NCBI GenBank assembly: GCA_963836425.1
Contig: CAWIJJ010000001.1
Coordinates: forward strand, 248,001-312,000
Direction of reading: 5' to 3'
Length of the DNA stretch: 64,000 bases
Origin: CAWIJJ01 sp963836425
GTDB taxonomy: Bacteria > Acidobacteriota > Terriglobia > Bryobacterales > Bryobacteraceae
The notes beneath the pieces were generated by a model, which worked only from the letters and a program-made list of their open reading frames with translations, did not search any database and had not been told where the DNA came from. Shown here in pieces: positions 42,633 to 51,143 of this stretch (position 1 is its first letter; every line of letters begins with the position of its first letter). The translations under genes were made by a program, and so were the position numbers.

Positions 42633-44312
42633 ATGAAACGCATGGATGTCCATTCATGGTCGCGGCCCGATTGCGCGCGCGTCCGTCACATCGACCTTGA
42701 CCTCGATATCGACTTCTCCCGTCGCGTCGTCTCGGGATCGGCCGTTCTGTCCTACGATCATCTCTCGTCCGGCGAATTGATTCTCGATACGCGCGGGCTT
42801 GTGATTCACTCGGTGGAAGACGCCCCCGGTTTTGAACTCGGCGAGGCTGACCCCATCCTGGGCGCGCCCTTGCGCATCCGCCTCGACGGCTCCGGAGGCC
42901 CCGTGAAGGTGAACTATTCGACCAGCCCGGGCGCTTCCGGCCTGCAATGGCTGGAGCCGCCGCAGACCGCGGGCAGGCAGCACCCCTTCCTCTACACGCA
43001 ATCGCAAGCCATCCACGCGCGCAGTTGGATTCCCCTCCAGGACTCGCCCGCCGTCCGCATCACCTACACCGCCCGCATCGGCACTCCGCCCGGAATTCGC
43101 GCCGTCATGGGCGCCGAAATGCTTCCCGGCGGCCGGTTCCGCATGGACCAGCCCATCCCCTCGTACCTGATCGCGCTGGCCGCGGGCGACCTCGACTTCC
43201 GGCCGCTCGGGCCCCGTTCCGGCGTGTATGCCGAGCCGTGCCTCGTGGAACCCGCCGCGGCCGAATTCAGCGACACCGAAGCCATGATCGCCGCCGTCGA
43301 ATCGCTCTACGGGCCGTATCGCTGGGGCCGCTATGACCTGCTCGTGCTTCCCCCCAGCTTCCCCTTCGGCGGGATGGAAAACCCGCGCCTCACCTTCGCC
43401 ACTCCCACCATCATCGCCGGCGACCGCAGCCTCGTCTCCCTGGTCGCGCACGAACTGGCCCATTCCTGGTCCGGCAACCTGGTGACCAACGCCACCTGGA
43501 GCGACTTCTGGCTCAACGAAGGCTTCACCGTCTACGTGGAGCGCCGCGTCCTCGAGCGGGTGTTCGGCCCCGAGCGCGCCGAAATGGAAGCCGTGCTCGG
43601 ACGCCGCGAACTCGACCGCGAAATGGCCGGCCTGCCCGAACCCGATCGCGTCCTGCACCTCGAGCTCGGCGGCCGCGATCCGGACGACGGCTGCACCCTG
43701 GTGCCGTACGAGAAAGGCGCGCTCCTGCTCCGCACCATCGAAAAGGCCGTCGGCCGCGAACGCTTCGACGGTTGGCTGAGCGCCTATTTCGACCACTTCG
43801 CCTTTCAGAGCATCACCACGGCGCAGTTCCTGGATTACATCCGCAGGGAACTGCCGAATCCTGTTCCGCTCGATGAGTGGATCTTCCGGCCGGGCGTTCC
43901 GGAAGGAGCCGCCGACCCGCATTCCGACGCCTTCTCGCGCATCGAGAACTCCTGGCCCGCCGACACCAGCACCTGGACCACCCACCAGTGGCTCCACTTC
44001 CTCCGCACCCTGGACCAGCCCGACCTTGCGCGCCTCGACCGCGAATTCCGCCTGAGCGAATCGGGCAATTCGGAAATTCTTCACCAGTTTCTCCTCATGG
44101 CCGTGAAGGCGAACTACGCCCCCGCGCTGGACAAAGTGGACCGCTTCCTGAATTCGGTGGGCCGGCGCAAATTCCTGAAGCCGATGTATTCGGAACTGAT
44201 GAAGACTCCCGAAGGCGCCGAGCGCGCGAAAGCGATCTATGCCAGGGCGCGCGCCGGCTACCACCCCATCGCGCAGGCCACCATCGACGCGCTGGTCAAC
44301 GCCCGGCCCTGA
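42633..44312 (+). CDS. M1-family aminopeptidase (leukotriene A4 hydrolase-like)
   Basis: A 559-residue M1 zinc metallopeptidase. The zinc motif is H273-E274-L-A-H277 with the third ligand E296 exactly 18 residues on (in FWLNEGFTVY). The substrate-binding GGMENPRLTF precedes it. The N-terminal half is a beta saddle (RHIDLDLDIDFSRRVVSGSA); a C-terminal alpha-helical domain fills about 430-559. The layout matches short LTA4H-like bacterial aminopeptidases that remove N-terminal residues. No signal peptide, so it is likely cytoplasmic. It converges on the Gfo/Idh gene, with 12 bases between the stops. Confidence 0.92.
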   Translation: MKRMDVHSWSRPDCARVRHIDLDLDIDFSRRVVSGSAVLSYDHLSSGELILDTRGLVIHSVEDAPGFELGEADPILGAPLRIRLDGSGGPVKVNYSTSPGASGLQWLEPPQTAGRQHPFLYTQSQAIHARSWIPLQDSPAVRITYTARIGTPPGIRAVMGAEMLPGGRFRMDQPIPSYLIALAAGDLDFRPLGPRSGVYAEPCLVEPAAAEFSDTEAMIAAVESLYGPYRWGRYDLLVLPPSFPFGGMENPRLTFATPTIIAGDRSLVSLVAHELAHSWSGNLVTNATWSDFWLNEGFTVYVERRVLERVFGPERAEMEAVLGRRELDREMAGLPEPDRVLHLELGGRDPDDGCTLVPYEKGALLLRTIEKAVGRERFDGWLSAYFDHFAFQSITTAQFLDYIRRELPNPVPLDEWIFRPGVPEGAADPHSDAFSRIENSWPADTSTWTTHQWLHFLRTLDQPDLARLDREFRLSESGNSEILHQFLLMAVKANYAPALDKVDRFLNSVGRRKFLKPMYSELMKTPEGAERAKAIYARARAGYHPIAQATIDALVNARP

Positions 44313-44324
44313 AACCCGCCCCGG

Positions 44325-45572
44325 TCACGCCGGCTTCCAAGGCCCGCGATAAGGACGCGCGAGCATCGCATTGGCCTCGGCGTCGCCCGTTACCTGCTCC
44401 TTCGCTGCATCCCAGCGGAGCGAGCGGCCCAGACGCGTCGAGATGTTCCCCAGGTGGCACATCACCGCCGAGCGATGACCTTCCTCCACGTCAGCGGTCG
44501 GCTTCTGCCGGCTCTTGACGCAATCGAGAAAACTGCGGACGTGCGCTACGTCCAGGTCGTTGCCCTTCATCGTGAGCGGCTCCATCGCCGCCGTCTTATC
44601 CTTGCCGGTCTTTTCCGGCGTGACTGTGAAACCGCCGCGTGTGAGGCTGAGCATCCCCTTGGTGCCGAAAACGTCCAGCGTGAAACCCTTGCCTTCGGCA
44701 ACTTCGCTGGCCGTCCAGGTGACCACCGTCTTGCCGAACTGATACGTCACCTCCTGAAGGTCCGGCGTCTCACCGCCGTCGGTGAGCGCGTACCGTCCGC
44801 CGAAACCCGCCACCACCGAGGGCGCGTCGGCCCCCACAATCCAGCGCGCGATGTCCAGGTGATGCGCGCCCCAGTTGGTCATCTGCCCGCCCGAGTAGTC
44901 CCAGAACCAGCGGAAATTGTAAATGCAGCGGAACGGATCGAACGGCCGCTGCGGCGCCGGGCCCAGCCACATGTTCCAGTCGAACGTGGGGATCGGACCC
45001 CGCGCCATTTCAGTAGGCCGCAGGCCGGGGAAGATGTTGCGCTGCATGCCGGCGCGGATGCGATGGACCTCGCCGATGCCGCCGTCCCGAATCAGTTTCA
45101 CCGCCGCCGCATAATGCGTTCCCGAGCGCTGTTGCGAGCCGGTCTGCACCACGCGGCGGTTGCGTCGCGCCGCTTCCACCATCCGCCGCCCTTCCACAAC
45201 CGTGAGCGAAAGAGGCTTCTCGCAATAAACATCCTTGCCGGCATCGCACGCCGCGATGGTCATGATCGCGTGCCAGTGATCCGGTACCGCCACGATCACC
45301 GCGTCGATATCCTTCTCGTCGATCAGCTTGCGGAAGTCGGTGAATGCCTTCGCCTTCCCGCCCGCCATCTCGATGCCTTTTTCGCGGAACGGATCGTAGA
45401 GGTCGCACACCGCCGCCGCATCCACTTCGGGCTGTTTAAGGAACGTGCCCCAGTCCTGCTTGCCCCGGCCGCCGCTGCCGATCAGGCCCACGCGGACGCG
45501 CTCGTTCGCGCCGGTCACGCGCGCGGCGCTCCATGCCGTCAGCGCGCCTAATGCAAAGCTTCGTCGATTCAT
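44325..45572 (-). CDS. Tat-exported Gfo/Idh/MocA-family oxidoreductase
   Basis: A 415-residue protein with a twin-arginine leader (MNRRSFALGALTAWSAARV) and a Rossmann domain (VRVGLIGSGGRGKQDW). The catalytic-type EKPLSLTVVEGRRMV and CDAGKDVYCEKP motif is followed by the C-terminal domain typical of the family (WDYSGGQMTNWGAHHLDIAR). Family members use bound NAD(P) to oxidise or epimerise sugars and polyols. Acidobacteria and Planctomycetes encode many exported copies with an unknown substrate. It is the last gene in an operon with an enolase-like and an isomerase-like protein, both also with RR leaders; 7 bases separate it from the next gene. Confidence 0.93.
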   Translation of the reverse strand: MNRRSFALGALTAWSAARVTGANERVRVGLIGSGGRGKQDWGTFLKQPEVDAAAVCDLYDPFREKGIEMAGGKAKAFTDFRKLIDEKDIDAVIVAVPDHWHAIMTIAACDAGKDVYCEKPLSLTVVEGRRMVEAARRNRRVVQTGSQQRSGTHYAAAVKLIRDGGIGEVHRIRAGMQRNIFPGLRPTEMARGPIPTFDWNMWLGPAPQRPFDPFRCIYNFRWFWDYSGGQMTNWGAHHLDIARWIVGADAPSVVAGFGGRYALTDGGETPDLQEVTYQFGKTVVTWTASEVAEGKGFTLDVFGTKGMLSLTRGGFTVTPEKTGKDKTAAMEPLTMKGNDLDVAHVRSFLDCVKSRQKPTADVEEGHRSAVMCHLGNISTRLGRSLRWDAAKEQVTGDAEANAMLARPYRGPWKPA

Positions 45573-45579
45573 AGAACCT

Positions 45580-46983
45580 TCAACTCGTACAAAGGCCGGG
45601 ACCGTCCAGCCCCGCCGTCTTCAGCCATCCGTCCCGCACATCGAAAATGCCGGGGAATTTCTTCTCCCAGCCCGCGCTGGCAGACGGCACGTATTCGCGC
45701 GCGTTGGCCTCGAGGGCCGAGGTCCCGGGAATGTGCGCGGCGATCCCCACCGAATGCACCAGCGCGGCGCCCGGACAGGTCAGGTCCTGCACGCACCGGA
45801 ACATGCCGTACTTCTGCGCCGCCGCGGCCAGCAGCAGCGTTTGCGATTGGCCCTTGCAGGCCTTCAGCGCCACTCCCGTGTAGCCCATCTCCCGAGCCAG
45901 CAGCAGCGTGTCCAGCCCGGTGAGCGATTCGTCGATGACCACCGGCCGCAGTTTGGCCGCTTCGAACATCGTGTTGTCGCGATGCGCCGCCAGGTCCCGC
46001 GCCGTCGGCTGCTCGATGTACTGCGCACGGTCGAAGGCATCGGGCGCGCTGACCTTGATCCGTCGCACGAACTCGAGCAGGTATTCGACGTTCGGACAGC
46101 GCTCGTTGAAGTCCAGCGAATAGATCCAGTCCTTGTAGCCGCGTTTCGCCTGCGCGGCGATGGTCACCCGGTCAATCGCCGTGACCCGCTCCACATCCGC
46201 CCCCAGGTCCCCGCCGTTGAGCTTGATCTTGAGCGCCGTGACGCCGCTGTACGGGATCCACGCTTCGAGCGATTCGGGCAGCCCGTCGCCGATCCGCTTC
46301 CTGACCTCGGCTGCCGTCAACGGGTCCGACGCGCCCACCGAGTGGTACATCCGCACCCGCGGCGCCAGTTTGGGCGCGATGTAGCGGTCCAGGTACTCGC
46401 CCTTGAAGCTCGCGTCCAGGTAGTGCGCCAGGTCGTGGCGGACGAATTCGCGCCCGGACGTGTAGAACGCGTTGCGCCCGTGCAGCTTGCCGAAAGCATC
46501 GTGGATGGCGGCGTCCACCGGACTGGCCACCACCAGCGTGCACAGCTTGGGAACGGCGACCGGAAGCTTCAACTCGCGCGTGGTTTCCCCGGCGGCCTTC
46601 AGATATTCCGGTTCGAGCGCGAAGTTGACGTCCAGCGGATGCGCGTACTCTTTGTAGGAGCGGGTGATCTTCGCCACTTTCCCGGCCAGCGTCTTCATCG
46701 CGCCCAGCGTGGTGTCGTAGGCAACTCCCGGGGCGGGGAAGGCCCACGCGTTCCCCATCGGCATCGATGCCGCGCCCTCCGCCGACCTGCCCGAGCGCGT
46801 GCTCAGCCGGCAGCGAACTTCGAGCATGGTGACGCGGTCCACTTCCCGCCCGCCGAACATGTACGGCGCGCGGTAGAGGTAATCGCGGAACTCCGTTTGC
46901 AAATCGTCGATGCGGGCGTCGGTCGTGGGGGCGGCAAGCAGGGCGGGCACCGCGGGTGTCAACAGAAACTCCCGGCGTTTCAT
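45580..46983 (-). CDS. Tat-exported enolase-superfamily (mandelate racemase/muconate lactonising-like) protein
   Basis: A 467-residue enolase-fold protein. A leader with KRREFLLTPAVPALLAAP is followed by an N-terminal capping domain. The barrel carries ALKIKLNGGDLG (KxK catalytic base), IYSLDFNERC (first metal Asp), YIEQPTARD (Glu), VVIDESLTGLD (Asp/Glu) and ALKACKGQSQ (Lys). These ligands are consistent with an active superfamily enzyme that abstracts a proton alpha to a carboxylate. The substrate is unknown; neighbours suggest sugar-acid metabolism. The ATG at 46983 overlaps the stop of the isomerase gene in ATGA. In the uncorrected sequence the two read as one 778-residue frame only because of the upstream shift. 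Confidence 0.85.
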   Translation of the reverse strand: MKRREFLLTPAVPALLAAPTTDARIDDLQTEFRDYLYRAPYMFGGREVDRVTMLEVRCRLSTRSGRSAEGAASMPMGNAWAFPAPGVAYDTTLGAMKTLAGKVAKITRSYKEYAHPLDVNFALEPEYLKAAGETTRELKLPVAVPKLCTLVVASPVDAAIHDAFGKLHGRNAFYTSGREFVRHDLAHYLDASFKGEYLDRYIAPKLAPRVRMYHSVGASDPLTAAEVRKRIGDGLPESLEAWIPYSGVTALKIKLNGGDLGADVERVTAIDRVTIAAQAKRGYKDWIYSLDFNERCPNVEYLLEFVRRIKVSAPDAFDRAQYIEQPTARDLAAHRDNTMFEAAKLRPVVIDESLTGLDTLLLAREMGYTGVALKACKGQSQTLLLAAAAQKYGMFRCVQDLTCPGAALVHSVGIAAHIPGTSALEANAREYVPSASAGWEKKFPGIFDVRDGWLKTAGLDGPGLCTS

Positions 46984-47916
46984 AACCCGGCCTGGTCCAG
47001 GTAGCCGCGCACCTTCACCAGGTCCTTCTTCATGGCGGCGAATATTTCTTCGCGCGGCATCGTCGGTCTTGGCCGACCCGCTGTTCGCCCCGCCCAGCGG
47101 GTATTCGTAATGGATCTGCACCGGGCCGTCGAAATCGCTCTTCGCCACCAGCGCAAAGAACTGGTCGAACTTCACCATGCCCTCGCCGATCGGCCTCCAG
47201 CTTTCTCTCCACGCGCCCTTGGAGTCCCTGGCCCAGATGAAATCCTTTACGGCAATGCCGCGCGCATGCTTTCCGGAAATTCGCCAGCTCGCGATCCAGC
47301 CGCCCAGTCCGCCCTCCACCGTGGCGTGGCCCACGTCGTAGTTGATCCCCACCAGCTTCGGGTCCAAATCGCGCATCAGCAGGTGCAAATCCCAGATGGA
47401 GGCCCCCACCAGCCCCACACCCGAATGCGTGTGATACATGGCGCACATGCCATAACGCCGGTTGAGATCGGCCAGTTTCGCAAGCCTCGGCCGGAACCCG
47501 TCCATCTGCGCTTCGAGCGGCTGGTTGGCGTCCCACTTGAAACCGCCGAAACGGTAATTGCGGATGCCCAGCGCCGACGCCGTCTTGAGCACATCCTCGG
47601 TATACGGCGTGTCCGCATCGACAACCTCGGTTGAGATCATCGAAATCTCAACGCCGTTCTTGCGCGCGGCGGCGGCCAGCGGCGGCAGGTCGCGTGCCAC
47701 CGTCGCCGGCTCCACGTGCCCGCCTTTGCGCACCGTCAGGTCGAGCGCGTCGAAGCCCATGGCGGCGGCGGCCTGTGCCAGTTCCTCCCCCTGAAGAAAT
47801 TGCAGGTGCTTCGAAAAAATCGAGACTTGGATTTTCGGACGCGCCCCGGCGCGTCCGGCGAACAGCAGCGCTCCGCCGGCAATCAGCGAACGGCGCGATA
47901 TCGGATGTTCGGGCAC
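46980..47916 (-). CDS. Tat-exported sugar phosphate isomerase/epimerase (TIM barrel), with a +1 frameshift near its end
   Basis: The ATG at 47916 begins an RR leader (SRRSLIAGGALLFAGRAG). The AP endonuclease 2-type TIM barrel follows: KIQVSIFSKHLQFL, AAAMGFDALDLTVRKGGHVE, MYHTHSGVGLVGASIWDLHL, GINYDVGHATVEGGL, QIHYEYPLGGANSG. As sequenced, the frame runs on into the next gene. Removing one base at 47058-47066 gives the natural ending MPREEIFAAMKKDLVKVRGY-LDQAGL and a stop at 46980-46982 overlapping the ATG of the enolase-like gene. Length is then about 312 residues. It is first in the operon and divergent from the ABC exporter operon. Confidence 0.85.
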
Positions 47917-47941
47917 GGTTCCATAATAAACGTGTTTCCCA

Positions 47942-47970
47942 TTGACATTCTAAACTGAACCGTTTAGTAT
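47942..47970 (+). promoter_or_regulatory. Sigma-70 promoter of the ABC exporter operon, leaderless
   Basis: TTGACA (47942-47947) and TAGTAT (47965-47970) are separated by exactly 17 bases. The start codon of the ATPase gene begins at 47977, about 7 bases after the -10 box, which is where transcription would start. The mRNA would have no or almost no leader and no Shine-Dalgarno is visible. Five of six -10 bases match and the -35 is perfect. Confidence 0.8.
47950..47967. promoter_or_regulatory. Inverted-repeat operator, probably for the TetR regulator of this operon
   Basis: CTAAAC and GTTTAG flank a 6-base centre (TGAACC), inside the spacer between the -35 and -10 boxes and overlapping the first bases of -10. 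A bound dimer would block RNA polymerase. The TetR gene two genes downstream is the natural candidate to bind it. Confidence 0.7.
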
Positions 47971-47976
47971 TGCAGA

Positions 47977-48768
47977 ATGATTCGCGTAGAGCACCTGGTG
48001 AAGAAATTCGGCGATTACGCAGCCGTGAACGATGTGTCGTTCTCGGTCGCCGCCGGGGAAATTTTTGCCTTTCTCGGGCCGAACGGCGCTGGTAAAACCA
48101 CCACCATCAAGATGCTGACCACGCTGCTCAAACCGACGGCGGGGATGCTGGAAGTGGACGGCCTCGACCTGGCGTCGCACGGCAACAGCGTTCGCCAGAG
48201 GTTCGGCATCGTCTTCCAGGACCCTAGCCTCGACGCCGACATGACGGCCTTCGAAAACATGGAATTGCACGGCGTGCTGTACCACGTGCCGCGCAAAGTA
48301 CGGCACGAGCGCACCGAGCGGCTGATGCGCCTTTTCGAACTCTGGGACCGGCGCAACGAGCAGGTCAAGGTGTTTTCGGGAGGCATGAAGCGCCGTCTCG
48401 AAATCGCGCGCGGACTGCTGCACACTCCCAAAATCCTGTTTCTCGACGAACCCACGCTTGGCCTGGATCCCCAAACCCGTAAACAGCTCTGGACCCACGT
48501 CCGGAAATTGAACGAGGAAGAAGGCGTAACGGTGTTTCTCACCACGCACTACATGGACGAAGCCGAGCGGGTGGCCCAGCGCATCGCCATCATCGACCAC
48601 GGCCGCATTGTGGCCCTCGGCTCGCCCGGCGAATTAAAGGAACAGACCGGCAAGGACTCGCTCGAAGAAGCATTCCTGGCGCTCACCGGCACGACCATTC
48701 GTGACGAAGGCGCCCCCGCCGGAGATCAGTTGCGCCAGATGGCGCGGCTGTGGAGCAACCGCCGATGA
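47977..48768 (+). CDS. ABC transporter ATP-binding protein, DrrA-like drug-export type
   Basis: A 263-residue ATPase with Walker A GPNGAGKTTTIKML, Q-loop FQDPSL, signature FSGGMKRRLEIARGL, Walker B KILFLDEPTLGLDPQTR and switch His in VFLTTHYMDEAERV. The DrrA/NatA-type sequence and pairing with an ABC-2 permease mean export, probably of a hydrophobic drug or lipid. Promoter TTGACA/TAGTAT and an operator lie just before the start codon. The permease gene follows with an ATGA overlap, then a TetR gene. Confidence 0.94.
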   Translation: MIRVEHLVKKFGDYAAVNDVSFSVAAGEIFAFLGPNGAGKTTTIKMLTTLLKPTAGMLEVDGLDLASHGNSVRQRFGIVFQDPSLDADMTAFENMELHGVLYHVPRKVRHERTERLMRLFELWDRRNEQVKVFSGGMKRRLEIARGLLHTPKILFLDEPTLGLDPQTRKQLWTHVRKLNEEEGVTVFLTTHYMDEAERVAQRIAIIDHGRIVALGSPGELKEQTGKDSLEEAFLALTGTTIRDEGAPAGDQLRQMARLWSNRR

Positions 48769-49512
48769 GTGTCATTTATATTCTCTGGCTGAGGGAGTTG
48801 CGCCGCTACGTGCGGTCGCGCGCGCAGGTCGTGGCTTCGCTTGGCCAGCCGATCCTGTACCTGGTGGCGTTGGGATTCGGGCTCGGGCCGATCTTTGAGC
48901 GCGCCGGACAGGGCAGCTACGTGCAGTTCGTGGCGCCCGGAATCATTGCCATGACGGTGCTGTTCAGCTCCGTCTTCTCCGGTATGGGGCTGCTCTGGGA
49001 CCGCCAGTTCGGATTTCTGAAAGAGACGCTGGTGGCGCCCGTTCCGCGCATCCAGGTGATGCTCGGCCGCACCCTGGGAGCGGCCACCGTGGCCATGTGC
49101 CAGGGGCTGCTGGTAGCGGTGGTCTCCGCCATCGCCGGTTTCCGGATCGTGGACGCGCGCATGCTCCCGCTCGCCTTCGTGTTTCTCGCGCTCATCGCCT
49201 GCGTGTTCGCCGCGCTCGGCACCGCCATCGGGTCGGCCCTCGAAAACATGCAGGGCTTCCAGATGATCATGAACTTCCTGGTGATGCCGATCTTCTTCCT
49301 CTCGGGAGCGCTCTTTCCGCTGACTAACCTGCCCGGCGCCGATGGCGGTGGTTACCACCCTCGATCCGCTCGCCTACGGGGTGGACGGACTGCGCGCCAC
49401 GCTCATCGGCATCTCCCATTTCGGTATGGCGCGCGATGCCGCCGTTCTCGTTCTCGTTGCCACGGTGTTAGTCTGGTTTGGCAGCCGGTTATTTTCGAAG
49501 ATTCAGGTCTGA
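48765..49512 (+). CDS. ABC-2 type permease, DrrB-like, interrupted by a +1 frameshift
   Basis: The ATG at 48765 overlaps the ATPase stop in ATGA. Helices are seen in one frame to LSGALFPLTNLP (near 49332); the rest (APMAVVTTLDPLAYGVDGLR, IGISHFGMARDAAVLVLVAT, SRLFSKIQV) is in another frame to the TGA at 49510-49512. Removing one base at 49332-49341 restores a 248-residue ABC-2 permease with six helices, including the family motif LPGF-like loop region and ending SRLFSKIQV. It forms the exporter channel with the ATPase. Unfixed, the frame runs on into the TetR gene, which is not a real fusion. Confidence 0.87.
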
Positions 49513-49514
49513 AA

Positions 49515-50168
49515 ATGCCGCGAACGCGCAGTGCCAGCGCCCACCGCAAAGTTCTGGACGCCGCCATTCAACTGATCGCCGGACAAGGTGTGGATGCCAC
49601 CAGCATGGATGCCATCGCACACCGCTCCGGCGTCAGCAAGGCCACCATTTACAAACATTGGTCCGATAAGGACGCTCTGCTTCTGGAGATCCTGTCCGAC
49701 ATCAACGGCCTGTTCTCCCGCCCCTGTTTCGATACCGGCGACACCCGCGGCGACATGGTGGCCGTGCTGGCTTACCGGCCTCCCGAAGAGAGCGGCATGC
49801 GGCAGCAGATCATGCCGCATCTGGTGGCCTATTCGGCGCGCAACGTGGAATTCGGCAAGTCCTGGCGCAACCGGGTGATGGAGCCGCCGCGCACCGAACT
49901 GAAAACCCTGATGGCCAAGGGAGTGGCCAAGGGCGAGTTGCGCCCGGACCTCGATTTCGAACTCTCCCTCGCCCTGCTCATAGGCCCGATCCTGTACTGG
50001 TACGTGTTTCTGCGCCGCAGCGACGAGAATCCTGCCACCCTCGCCGAAGGCGTCGTGGATTCGTTCTGGAGGGCCTTCGGCACTTCGACACGCCCCGGCC
50101 GCACATCGCGTCCCCGGTTGCATCCCGAACAACCGCGCGATACACTGCCCCGGTCTGGACCACGGTAA
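49515..50168 (+). CDS. TetR-family transcriptional regulator
   Basis: A 217-residue regulator. The helix-turn-helix lies in KVLDAAIQLIAGQGVDATSM then AHRSGVSKATIYKHWSDKDA, with the TetR hallmark ATIYKHW. The C-terminal ligand domain (FELSLALLIGPILYWYVFLR) is hydrophobic, as expected for a drug-responsive repressor. It starts 2 bases after the permease stop and so is co-expressed with the exporter that it probably represses through the CTAAAC-N6-GTTTAG site at 47950-47967. The last 20 residues are Arg/Pro-rich and may be non-structured. Confidence 0.92.
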   Translation: MPRTRSASAHRKVLDAAIQLIAGQGVDATSMDAIAHRSGVSKATIYKHWSDKDALLLEILSDINGLFSRPCFDTGDTRGDMVAVLAYRPPEESGMRQQIMPHLVAYSARNVEFGKSWRNRVMEPPRTELKTLMAKGVAKGELRPDLDFELSLALLIGPILYWYVFLRRSDENPATLAEGVVDSFWRAFGTSTRPGRTSRPRLHPEQPRDTLPRSGPR

Positions 50169-50176
50169 CCTCAATC

Positions 50177-51034
50177 ATGAAATTCGGAGTCAATACTTTC
50201 ATTTGGACGGCGGCGTTCAGCCGTGCCGACCTTCCCATTCTTCCCGAAATCAAAGCCCACGGATTCGATGGCGTGGAAGTTCCCCTCTTCCGGCCGGCGG
50301 AGTTTCAGGCCGCCGATATCCGCCGCGGCCTCGAAGCGAACGGCCTCGAATGTACGGTCTGTTCGGTGCTGGTGGACGGCCTCAACCTGATCAGCGATGA
50401 GGCATCCGTTCGCCAGAAGACGCGCGATCACCTGCGGGCTTGCATCGCCGCCGTGGCCGAAGTGGGATCCAAGCTCTTTGTGGGGCCGTTCTATTCGCCG
50501 GTCGGCTATCTGCCGGGTCGCCGCCGCACCGCGGACGAATGGAAGTGGGCGGTAGAGGGCCTGCAATCGCTCGGCGATACGCTGGCGGCCCACCAGGTCA
50601 CCCTCGCGGTCGAGCCGCTGAATCGCTTCGAGACCTACTTCCTGAACACAGCGGCGGATGCGGCCGCGCTCTGCGATGAGGTGAACCATCGCAACGTAGG
50701 CGTTCTTTTCGACACCTTTCACGCCAACATCGAAGAGAAGGATATTGCCGCCGGCTATCGCACCGTGGCCCGGCACCTCAAGCACGTGCATACCTGCGAA
50801 AACGACCGCGGAACGCCCGGCAGCGGCCACGTCGAATGGGACGCCGTCTTTGCCGCGCTGCGCGAGATCGGCTACGACGGGTGGCTCACCATCGAGAGCT
50901 TCGGTTTCGCACTGGGTGAAATCTCGTCGGCCGCCGCCATCTGGCGCGATATCGAGCGCACGCCGGAAGCGATCGCCTACGACGGCGTCCGCTTCCTGAA
51001 GAAGCACTTCGCCGCCGCCGCCAAATCAGTCTGA
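50177..51034 (+). CDS. Sugar phosphate isomerase/epimerase, AP endonuclease 2-like TIM barrel
   Basis: A 285-residue TIM-barrel enzyme: FGVNTFIWTAAF, LPEIKAHGFDGVEVPLFRP, AVAEVGSKLFVGPFYSPVG, VTLAVEPLNRFETYFLNTAA (metal Glu), NVGVLFDTFHANIEEKDIAA (Asp/His), HVHTCENDRGTPGSGHVEWD and YDGWLTIESFGF (final Glu). This is the D-tagatose/D-psicose 3-epimerase or hydroxypyruvate isomerase-type group; the metal ligands are complete, the substrate is not known. No signal peptide, so unlike its exported relative at 46980-47916 it should be cytoplasmic. It begins 8 bases after the TetR stop but has no evident role in the exporter. Confidence 0.9.
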   Translation: MKFGVNTFIWTAAFSRADLPILPEIKAHGFDGVEVPLFRPAEFQAADIRRGLEANGLECTVCSVLVDGLNLISDEASVRQKTRDHLRACIAAVAEVGSKLFVGPFYSPVGYLPGRRRTADEWKWAVEGLQSLGDTLAAHQVTLAVEPLNRFETYFLNTAADAAALCDEVNHRNVGVLFDTFHANIEEKDIAAGYRTVARHLKHVHTCENDRGTPGSGHVEWDAVFAALREIGYDGWLTIESFGFALGEISSAAAIWRDIERTPEAIAYDGVRFLKKHFAAAAKSV

Positions 51035-51143
51035 AGCGCGCGCCCTGCTTCTTTCCGTCGCGTACGAGCCACCACCAAAGGGCACCCCCCTTCAGGCCGC
51101 CCCCGCCTCTGGTCTATAGTGGGGAGAAAGCCCTGGGGGGGAA

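Noticed and set aside
45580..47916. A 778-residue isomerase-enolase fusion protein
   Set aside because: The junction reads as nonsense (RRHEEGPGEGARLPGPGR) and the other frame gives the natural end of the isomerase, with an ATGA overlap to the next gene. It is an artefact of one extra base.
48750..50168. An ABC permease fused to a TetR regulator
   Set aside because: The linking segment is out-of-frame permease sequence. The true permease end and stop (49510-49512) are in the other frame, and TetR has its own ATG at 49515.
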